Below are positions 15,244 through 22,252 of a stretch of DNA of 45,424 nt, piece by piece. The stretch comes from Desulfoscipio geothermicus DSM 3669 (lineage in GTDB: Bacteria > Bacillota > Desulfotomaculia > Desulfotomaculales > Desulfallaceae), in contig NZ_FOYM01000031.1 of the NCBI RefSeq assembly GCF_900115975.1, forward strand, positions 1 through 45,424, read 5' to 3'. Made by a program: the position numbers and the translations under genes. Position 1 is the stretch's first letter. The number at the start of each line of letters is the position of its first letter. A model generated the notes under the pieces. It was not told the origin of the DNA, did not search any database, and saw only the letters and a list, made by a program, of their open reading frames with translations.

Positions 15244-15371
15244 GGGGTCAGACCCGTCATTACTTCAATACAGCCACTTGTTCCTGTGTTATAGAAGAAA
15301 TGGCCGTATATTACATAAAAATCGAAATATATAGATAATACAGTTAGTTTAAATACGTTTAAGTCTGACCC
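15244..15371. mobile_element. Family C element C3, about 128 bp, possible MITE-like element
   Basis: It begins GGGGTCAGAC and ends GTTTAAGTCTGACCC, giving terminal inverted repeats GGGTCAGAC/GTCTGACCC. The right end (15342-15371) matches copies C1 and C2. The internal sequence is AT-rich and carries no gene. On the minus strand its end encodes the last residues and the TAA stop of the ABC permease. The absence of a transposase suggests mobilisation in trans, which is inference. Confidence 0.6.
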
Positions 15372-16407
15372 AGGGTTTGCGGGGGGTGATGGCGAGCACC
15401 GCCACCACCAGTGACACCAACGCCAGCACCGCCTGGTTCAGGGCGAAGCGGGCCCAGAACGGCCAGGCCGCCGGCCCGCCGGGTTTTTCCTCCCCCGTCG
15501 CGGCACCGGACGGCACGTAGCCGGTACTATAGCCCATTTTCATGGCGTATTCCCGCATTTCCCGGGGCTGAAACTGGCGCATCAGTTCATTCATCACCGA
15601 ACTGATCAGGGGAATCCCCCGCCCGGTATTTATGTTCCCCGTATCCGGCATAGCATCCGTCATGGCCGACAGCGGGCTCATGAAAACATACCAGGGAATC
15701 GCCGGCGGCCGGTAGTCATCCGGATCGCCGTACGGTACGGGCCGTTCGTCGTAATTGTCCCTGGCAGCTGCAATGCCCGCAACGATGGGCGTACCGAAAA
15801 TCAATATAAACACCAGCACCAGCGACACAATGGTAGCGGCCTGGCTGCGCCGCAGCACCGCGGACAGGCAGATGCCCAGGGCACCGTAACCCAGGCCGGT
15901 AATCATACACAACAACACGGCCATCATAACGGTGGCCGGGGGCACCCCGCCGTAAAGAAAGACCACCGCCAGCACGGGCAGCGCCGCCAGCACCAGGAAC
16001 AGCAGGTAAACAATGGAGGCCAGCCACTTGCCCAGCACTATGCCGGTCAGGGAAGCCCGGGTGACCAGCAGCAGGTCGTAAGTGCGCCGTTCCCGCTCCC
16101 CGCTGATGGCACCGGCCGATACCGCCGGGGCGATAAAAGCCAGCAGCAGCACCAGGCCGAAAACCATGATGCCGTAAAGGGACAGCCCGACCTGGGGATA
16201 AATATTACCCACCTGCTGCAGGTTCAACCACAAAAAGGCCACCGTGCCCGCGCTGAGCAGGCCCAGGTAAACCGAAAGCAGCGCCGGAGAGCGCCAGCCC
16301 CGGGTGCGGGACCGCATTTCCTTGCCCAGCATGGGCGCCAGGCCGTTGCGCAGGCCGGCCCAGTACTCTTTCCAGCCCGTTTTGATTCCACCGGTTAACG
16401 CGCTCAT
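15349..16407 (-). CDS. ABC-2 type transporter permease
   Basis: The 352-aa protein has about six membrane segments. After an N-terminal cytoplasmic part containing PMLGKEMRSRTRGWRSP, it shows the ABC-2 signature region AGAISGERERRTYDLLLVTR between the second and third helices. A large loop (about 215-310) precedes the last helix. Together with the adjacent ATPase it should form an exporter or a mechanotransducing complex; the substrate is unknown. Its ATG overlaps the ATPase stop by 4 bases (ATGA), showing translational coupling. The C-terminus (WVRLKRI and TAA) is encoded by a family C repeat, so the original end may have been replaced. Confidence 0.88.
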   Translation of the reverse strand: MSALTGGIKTGWKEYWAGLRNGLAPMLGKEMRSRTRGWRSPALLSVYLGLLSAGTVAFLWLNLQQVGNIYPQVGLSLYGIMVFGLVLLLAFIAPAVSAGAISGERERRTYDLLLVTRASLTGIVLGKWLASIVYLLFLVLAALPVLAVVFLYGGVPPATVMMAVLLCMITGLGYGALGICLSAVLRRSQAATIVSLVLVFILIFGTPIVAGIAAARDNYDERPVPYGDPDDYRPPAIPWYVFMSPLSAMTDAMPDTGNINTGRGIPLISSVMNELMRQFQPREMREYAMKMGYSTGYVPSGAATGEEKPGGPAAWPFWARFALNQAVLALVSLVVAVLAITPRKPWVRLKRI

Positions 16408-17330
16408 TGTTCTTGCACCTCCCGGGCCAGTTGAATAAAGGTATCTTCCAGGCTTTGTTCCGTCTGAGCAAAGTGCACCACTTCCGCCCCCGCCCCGATG
16501 ATTCCCTTCAGCAGTCCTGCCACTTCGGCGGCATCGCCGCTCATACGGAATTCCACCTGCTCGTCGGCGGCATTGAGCACCGCCGCCCCGGGCCAGCCTT
16601 CGATCACTTCCACGGCCGCCCGGGCCGGGCCGTTGCTGCGCAGGATAAATTTCCGCACCCGGTCGCCCGCCAGCATTTCATTCAGCGGCCCCTGCCGCAA
16701 CAAACGGCCCTCGCTGATCATGCCCACATGGGTGCAAAGGTCGGCCAGTTCGGAAAGAATGTGGCTGCTGATGATAATTGTTTTACCTAACCGGCACAGT
16801 TCCCGCAATATTTCCCGCATCTCCACCCGGGCCAGGGGATCCAACCCGCTGGCCGGCTCGTCCAGCAGCAGCACTTTGGGGTCGTGAATCAGCGACCGGG
16901 CCAGGCAGAGGCGCTGCTGCATCCCCCGGGACAGGGTGTCCACAAAGGCGTCCCGCTTGTGACCAAGTTCCACCAGTTCCAGCAAATCGTCCCGCAATTT
17001 TTGGGCGGTGGCCCCCCGGATGCCGTACGCGGCGGCATAAAACAGCAGATACTCGCCCACCCGCAGGTCATCGTAAACGCCGAAGAAATCGGGCATATAG
17101 CCCACCACTTCCCGCACGCCCCGGGGGTCGCGCAGCACGTCCCGCCCGGCCACTTCGGCCCGCCCCGCGTCGGGTATGAGCAGCCCCGCCAGAATGCGCA
17201 GGGTGGTGGTTTTCCCCGCCCCGTTCCGGCCGATGAAACCGTACACGGCACCCTCGGGAACGTTTATGTCCAACCCTTGCAGGGCCAGGGTACGCCCGTA
17301 TTTTTTAATTAGACCGCTGGTAGAAATCAC
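16404..17330 (-). CDS. ABC transporter ATP-binding protein
   Basis: The 308-aa ATPase has Walker A GRNGAGKT (34-41), signature LSRGMQQRL (133-141), Walker B VLLLDEP (153-159) and the H-loop ISSHILSEL. An extra C-terminal domain of about 80 residues is typical of CcmA/NatA-type ABC-2 ATPases. It powers the adjacent permease. Its start overlaps the end of the 864-aa membrane protein gene by 4 bases and its end overlaps the permease start, so these three genes are co-translated. In related MoxR/VWA neighbourhoods such ABC pairs are thought to act on the envelope; the cargo cannot be read from sequence. Confidence 0.93.
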   Translation of the reverse strand: MISTSGLIKKYGRTLALQGLDINVPEGAVYGFIGRNGAGKTTTLRILAGLLIPDAGRAEVAGRDVLRDPRGVREVVGYMPDFFGVYDDLRVGEYLLFYAAAYGIRGATAQKLRDDLLELVELGHKRDAFVDTLSRGMQQRLCLARSLIHDPKVLLLDEPASGLDPLARVEMREILRELCRLGKTIIISSHILSELADLCTHVGMISEGRLLRQGPLNEMLAGDRVRKFILRSNGPARAAVEVIEGWPGAAVLNAADEQVEFRMSGDAAEVAGLLKGIIGAGAEVVHFAQTEQSLEDTFIQLAREVQEQ

Positions 17331-19921
17331 TCTTTTTCACCCCCGTATGCCACCGTGGGCGGCAGGAAGAAAAATCCCGTGCCCTTTTCCGGGTAGCCGC
17401 CGGTCACCCTCACTTTTACTTCCCCGTCGGTAGTGGCGTAATCACCGGGCAGGTTGAAGGTGCCGGACCCGGTCAGAGGTTGCCAGGTTCCCCGCCCCGG
17501 ATGGTAAATTTCCAGCACCCCGTCCGGCACAGGGCCGGGTTTGGTCGCAGGCGACATACCCCTCCGGGGGGTGCCTTGCATGGGATAATAATCAAAGCGT
17601 AACGTAACTTGATTTATTTTCACCCTTTCGGGCAGTGAAGGCCTGAAAGCAAATGTCACCGAACCGCCTTCCATGCCCCGCAGGTTGTTATGCCCGAACA
17701 TGCCCCGTATTTGTGAATCAGTCACCTCCGGCATCACCAGGCCGGCCGGAACAGTGAAAGGCCCGGCAGCCAGCTTGATTTCGGGGCTCAGGGCAAACAT
17801 GGTCAGGTAATGGGGCGGGCGGTAAAGTTCCTTTAACCCCAGGTCCAGCACCGGGCTTTCACTCCAGGCCAGCACGGTCAGCGGCCAGCCGGTTTCCACC
17901 GGCCCGCGTCTGAATTCTTCCATCCAGTTATCCATTAAGCCGGCCCGCCTCTGTTCAGCCACGTTCAACCGGCGTTCAGGCCTCGGTGATGGCATGCCGG
18001 GTTTCACCGCCGGTGGCCCGTCGGGATACATGAACACCTGCCAGCCATTGGGGAATTCGGGACCATAACTCCCCTTGGCATTATACTGCGGAACGCTGAC
18101 CGGTAATTCCGCCGTTGCATCCTCGCCCGGTGCCAGGTTGCCCAGCACCTTGTAATTCGATCCCAGGAAAAACGCCACGTGGTCCAGGTGCAGGCCCGTT
18201 TTGTTGACAACCTTGCCCAGGACCTTGTTGCCCCGCACCTCGACGGATGCCTTTAAGCCCTTGACTGTTTCGGGAATATTTTCGTTTTCAAAGGCGATAC
18301 CGCGCATGTTCCACTGTGAAACATCGCTGAACCGCACCGTCAGGTCGGAGCCCTTAATCAGCGTATAAGGTGGTTCGGCGTCTTCCCCCATCAACTCCGG
18401 GGGACGCCCGCCCCTGGACTCCACCTGCACCGGGCGGTCGGGATCCTCCAGCACAGCGGTGAAGTCAGGCCGGGTGGGGGCAAAAAATCCCACCGCCGTG
18501 TATCCGGAAGGCTCCTCGCCGTCCCGATTATCAACCACCTGCACCGCGTTCACCAGCACGTTGCCGCCGGTCTGCACCATGTACAGGTAAACCGCCGCGG
18601 CAAACAAAACAGCAAGCACGGGCACCGCCACCCAGGTATATTCCGGACGCCGGGTGCGGCGCAGCAGCCAGTAGACACCCGGCCCGGCCACCGCCATGAA
18701 AACCAGCAAAAACAGGCCCACCGGTCGCCAGCCCGGAAACGCCTCCGCCGGAAGATTATTGGTCATATTGACCAGCCTGTTCAACCGGTACTCGCTATAG
18801 TTGGGATCATAGCCCCACTTTTCGGTTTCCGGCGTCGCCAGGAAAAGCTGCCACAGGCTTTCCCCCAGGGCCCCGGCCCGCCAGGGCGCCAGGGCGGGGT
18901 CAAAGCCAAGCACCGTAACCGCGCCATTCCCCAGGGGATAGCGCATCCCCAGGGGATTGTCCTGCGGTCCCCAGGGCTCCCCCGCCCCGGACAGGCTGAC
19001 CACCGCCGCAGCAACCGGCTCCGGAGCTTCCCGGCCCAACCAGGCGGCAGCCGCCTGCCAGCGGGACTGCTGCTTTATTTCCCCCACGTTAACGTTTATC
19101 GTCCCGCCGGGTAGGGCGGCCAACGCCTCGTCCACCGCCAGGCCGCCGCTTATCACCAGGGTACCCCCGTTTTTCACCCACCGGGCCAGGGCCCGGCGTT
19201 GTTCGGCGCTGAGCCGGGCAGCCCCCTCGCCGGTCACCAGGATGGTGGTGAAGGCGTTCAGTTCCTCACCCCGGCGGGGGAACAGCTCCCCCGTAAGCTG
19301 CACGGCCTTCATATAGCGGACCACCCCGTCGGGCATGACCACCCGCACCTTTTCCAGGACAGGGGGAATCTGTCCCAGCACCCCCACCCCGCCGGGCCGG
19401 GGCCCGCGCAGGTAAGTAATGTTGCTGGGAATGCCTTTGCTTACCCTGGCCAGTTCCCGATCACCGGCCCGGAACACGAAGTCGGTGCGCCCGCCGGGGC
19501 TGTTCATGGGAAACCAGAGCACCACTTTTTTGGTCCCGCCGGCCGGCAGTGAAATCCTTTCGCCAAAGGCGGCGGCCGGATAAAAGCTGGTCTTTCCGGA
19601 GGACGGCGTCCCGCCCGGCGGAACGGGATGGGAATACTTGAAATAGTTGACGGCTTCCACCACACCGGAAATGTCCCTTCCGGTGGTGTTTTTCAACCGG
19701 ACCACCGCGGGGACATAGCGCCCCGGCACCCCCTGGCCCTGCCAGCCCAGTTCCGCTTCGATCTGCACCGGCTTGTCCTCCGGCGCGGCCCGGGCCGCAT
19801 CCGAAGGCACCGGAAACAGGCACGTTAAAAGGATGACCATGGTCATTGCCGGCCACCCGCGCATTCTATAATAAAATACGGAAAGATACCTGACTTTAAG
19901 CCAATTTTCAAGGCCGCACAA
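17327..19921 (-). CDS. Exported membrane-anchored protein with GATase-like segment, partner of the ABC transporter
   Basis: The family is not recognised beyond general likeness to large extracytoplasmic proteins found beside ABC-2 genes in VWA operons. In about 864 aa there is an N-terminal hydrophobic signal (MTMVILLTCLFPVPSDAARA), an Ig-like beta region (residues about 48-160), a segment resembling class I amidotransferase folds (ALARWVKNGGTLVISGG), two membrane helices near 415-460, and a C-terminal beta-rich domain of about 390 residues. TTG 19921 is chosen because GGAGG lies 10 bases upstream; ATG 19864 or 19846 would give a more typical signal peptide. It is the first gene of the minus-strand block and overlaps the ATPase by 4 bases. 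Confidence 0.68.
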   Translation of the reverse strand: MCGLENWLKVRYLSVFYYRMRGWPAMTMVILLTCLFPVPSDAARAAPEDKPVQIEAELGWQGQGVPGRYVPAVVRLKNTTGRDISGVVEAVNYFKYSHPVPPGGTPSSGKTSFYPAAAFGERISLPAGGTKKVVLWFPMNSPGGRTDFVFRAGDRELARVSKGIPSNITYLRGPRPGGVGVLGQIPPVLEKVRVVMPDGVVRYMKAVQLTGELFPRRGEELNAFTTILVTGEGAARLSAEQRRALARWVKNGGTLVISGGLAVDEALAALPGGTINVNVGEIKQQSRWQAAAAWLGREAPEPVAAAVVSLSGAGEPWGPQDNPLGMRYPLGNGAVTVLGFDPALAPWRAGALGESLWQLFLATPETEKWGYDPNYSEYRLNRLVNMTNNLPAEAFPGWRPVGLFLLVFMAVAGPGVYWLLRRTRRPEYTWVAVPVLAVLFAAAVYLYMVQTGGNVLVNAVQVVDNRDGEEPSGYTAVGFFAPTRPDFTAVLEDPDRPVQVESRGGRPPELMGEDAEPPYTLIKGSDLTVRFSDVSQWNMRGIAFENENIPETVKGLKASVEVRGNKVLGKVVNKTGLHLDHVAFFLGSNYKVLGNLAPGEDATAELPVSVPQYNAKGSYGPEFPNGWQVFMYPDGPPAVKPGMPSPRPERRLNVAEQRRAGLMDNWMEEFRRGPVETGWPLTVLAWSESPVLDLGLKELYRPPHYLTMFALSPEIKLAAGPFTVPAGLVMPEVTDSQIRGMFGHNNLRGMEGGSVTFAFRPSLPERVKINQVTLRFDYYPMQGTPRRGMSPATKPGPVPDGVLEIYHPGRGTWQPLTGSGTFNLPGDYATTDGEVKVRVTGGYPEKGTGFFFLPPTVAYGGEKE

Positions 19922-20128
19922 AATAAAAACACCTCCGCACAATTAGTTCTATATTAAGTAGACGAAGGTGTTTAGCGTTTGGTTCCATAATAAAACAAGT
20001 TTTCTTTTATATCATAGATTATTCCAACTTTGTTTGTTATTATATAGTGTATCAGGAATCCAAAAGGTGACAACATTATCTTAAAAGACAAAATACTAAT
20101 AAAATTTATCAGGTTGCGGAGGATATCA

Positions 20129-20788
20129 ATGAAAAATACGCAATTTGCGGTCATTGGTCTGGGTCGTTTCGGGATGAGCCTGATTAACGAATTAAGCCGG
20201 ATGGGGTACGACGTGCTGGCCATTGACAACGATGAAGAAAAAGTGCAGGATGCCGCGGAAACGGCCACCCATGCCGTACAGGCCGACGCCATGGACGAGC
20301 AGGCGCTGAAGTCGGTGGGCATAAGAAACTTTGACGTGGTAGTGGTGGCCATAGGCGAAAACATCCAGACCAATATACTGTCCACCATTATTTTAAAGGA
20401 AATGGGCGTTAAAACGGTGGTGGCCAAGGCGCGCAACGCCCTGCACGGCAAAGTTTTGGAAAAGATAGGCGCGGACCTGGTCATTTATCCGGAAAGGGAT
20501 ATGGCGGTCAAACTGGCCCGGTCGCTGGTTTCCCGGAATATCCTGGAGCATATTGAACTCTCGCCGGACTACAGCATCATTGAATTGATCACTCCTAAAG
20601 ATTTTATCGGTAAAAGCCTGGTGGATTTGGGCGTGCGTCAGAAAATGGGGGTTACCATCCTGGCCATCAGGCACAGTGATGAAATAATTGTGGCCCCCCG
20701 GGCCAGCCAGATAATTCACCCCGGCGACGTCCTGGTGGCCCTGGGCAAAAACGCCGACCTGCAGCGTTTGGGCGAAATGGAATCTTGA
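20129..20788 (+). CDS. ktrA: KtrA/TrkA-type potassium channel regulatory subunit
   Basis: The 219-aa protein has an N-terminal RCK Rossmann domain with GLGRFG (residues 10-15) and the acidic AIDNDEEKV strand end, plus a C-terminal RCK_C domain (SIIELITPKDFIGKSL to HPGDVLVALGKNADL). Such cytoplasmic rings bind nucleotide and gate the KtrB membrane channel. ktrB follows after 19 bases on the same strand. ATG 20129 has GGAGG 6 bases upstream; the in-frame extension to 20114 would overlap that site. No clear promoter was identified in 19943-20128, which is AT-rich and lies between divergent genes. Confidence 0.93.
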   Translation: MKNTQFAVIGLGRFGMSLINELSRMGYDVLAIDNDEEKVQDAAETATHAVQADAMDEQALKSVGIRNFDVVVVAIGENIQTNILSTIILKEMGVKTVVAKARNALHGKVLEKIGADLVIYPERDMAVKLARSLVSRNILEHIELSPDYSIIELITPKDFIGKSLVDLGVRQKMGVTILAIRHSDEIIVAPRASQIIHPGDVLVALGKNADLQRLGEMES

Positions 20789-20807
20789 GGCAACGAGGTA
20801 AAAGCAA

Positions 20808-22130
20808 ATGTCAATCAAACGATCATTAAACCCTCCCCAGTTGCTGGCACTCAGTTTTCTGGGGTTGATATTTCTGGGCAGCATCCTGCTCAGCACACCC
20901 TGGGCGGCAAAGGACGGGACAACCGATTACCTGACCGCGCTTTTCACCGCCACATCGGCGGTGTGCGTCACCGGCCTGGTGGTGGTGGACACCGGCACAC
21001 ACTGGACCATGTTCGGGCAGTTGGTGATCCTGCTCATGATCCAGGTAGGCGGGCTGGGCGTAATGTCCTTTGCCACCTTTTTCGCCCTGCTTCTGGGCAA
21101 AAGGATTCAACTGCGGCAAAGGCTGATTATGCAGCAGGCCCTGAACCAGCCAACAATGGAAGGGATAGTCAAAATTTTTCGTTATTTGCTGTTTTTTTCT
21201 TTTATTATCGAAGCCGTGGCGGGGCTCGTACTGGCTATTCACTGGGTGCCGGACATGGGCCTGCCCAAGGCGCTCTGGTACGGTATCTTTCATTCCATCT
21301 CCGCCTTTAACAACGCGGGGTTTGACCTGTTCGGCAATTTTACCAGCCTGACCGGGCAAACCACTGACTTGGTCGTCAATCTGGTTATATCCGGCCTGTT
21401 CGTCACCGGAGGGCTGGGATTCGTGGTTCTATATGAAATATTGCATTATCCCAAAACACGCAAATTATCCCTGCACTCTCGAATGGTATTGATTACCACC
21501 ATGCTGCTGATAGGTATAGGTTTCACGGTTATACTGGCATCGGAGTATAATCATGCCCTGCGTAATTTATCCCCCGGCGGGAAAATACTGGCCGCCTATT
21601 TCCAGGCGGTGACGCCAAGAACGGCCGGGTTTAATTCGCTGGAATTGACTTCGTTGCTGCTGTCGTCCCAATTGTTAATTATGTTTTTGATGTTTATCGG
21701 CGGTTCGCCGGGGTCCACGGCGGGTGGCATCAAAACCACCACCTTCACCATACTCTGGCTGGCCATTTACAGCATTTTACGGGGCAAAAAAGACACCGAA
21801 ATACTTGGCCGGAGAATAGACCACCGGGAGGTGTTCCGGGCCCTGGCCATTGTCCTGCTTGCCCTGCTGCTGATTTTTTTGATTACTTTTCTGGTTTCAC
21901 TGACCCACGAGGCTGATTTCACCAAAGTTTTGTTTGAAGTGGTTTCGGCGATGGGCACCGTTGGATTATCCCTGGGTTTGACCACGGAATTAAACGACCC
22001 GGGGAAAATTTTGATTATGATCACCATGTTTCTGGGGCGCCTGGGACCGCTGACCATAGGCTATGCGCTGGCCTACGACAAAAAACAGCCCGATGTGCGC
22101 TATCCCGAAGGGAAAATTATGATTGGTTAA
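20808..22130 (+). CDS. ktrB: KtrB/TrkH-type potassium uptake membrane subunit
   Basis: The 440-aa protein has the four membrane-pore-membrane repeats of Trk/Ktr channels, seen at the pore loops: SAVCVTGLVVVDTG, FNNAGFDLFGNF, TPRTAGFNSLEL and SAMGTVGLSLGL. The glycines of these loops form the potassium filter. IGGSPGSTAGGIKTTT is the conserved segment after the third pore. It works with the KtrA ring encoded just upstream. It is followed by a family A palindrome (22158-22212) that can terminate transcription and faces the convergent ileS gene. Confidence 0.95.
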   Translation: MSIKRSLNPPQLLALSFLGLIFLGSILLSTPWAAKDGTTDYLTALFTATSAVCVTGLVVVDTGTHWTMFGQLVILLMIQVGGLGVMSFATFFALLLGKRIQLRQRLIMQQALNQPTMEGIVKIFRYLLFFSFIIEAVAGLVLAIHWVPDMGLPKALWYGIFHSISAFNNAGFDLFGNFTSLTGQTTDLVVNLVISGLFVTGGLGFVVLYEILHYPKTRKLSLHSRMVLITTMLLIGIGFTVILASEYNHALRNLSPGGKILAAYFQAVTPRTAGFNSLELTSLLLSSQLLIMFLMFIGGSPGSTAGGIKTTTFTILWLAIYSILRGKKDTEILGRRIDHREVFRALAIVLLALLLIFLITFLVSLTHEADFTKVLFEVVSAMGTVGLSLGLTTELNDPGKILIMITMFLGRLGPLTIGYALAYDKKQPDVRYPEGKIMIG

Positions 22131-22137
22131 CAGTGAG

Positions 22138-22212
22138 AAAAAGGGGACAAGCACTGTAAAAAGGGGACTGGCTCCGATTCGTTTTATGAATCGGTGCCTG
22201 TCCCCTTTTTTT
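22138..22212. repeat. Family A palindrome A1, probable bidirectional terminator
   Basis: A half unit (22138-22157) precedes a full hairpin at 22158-22212: AAAAAGGGGACTGGCTCC GATTC, a 7-base loop, then GAATC GGTGCCTGTCCCCTTTTT. Two T-T mismatches lie at symmetric positions. It sits between convergent ktrB and ileS and can form an A/T-flanked hairpin on either strand. Confidence 0.88.
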
Positions 22213-22213
22213 C

Positions 22214-22252
22214 TGCAACTTTCAACATTTTAACTTTCAACACCCGGCACCA
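22214..22252. repeat. Family B repeat B2, partial, forms the 3' end of ileS
   Basis: This copy holds two CTTTCAAC-type units and the CACCCGGCACC arm but lacks the opposite arm. Read on the minus strand, GGTGCCGGGTGTTGA encodes Gly-Ala-Gly-Cys and the TGA stop of IleS. Confidence 0.85.

Noticed and set aside
11025-15371. Possibility that the C repeats form a CRISPR array
   Set aside because: Only three copies exist, they are over a kilobase apart, in both orientations, and have no regular spacers.
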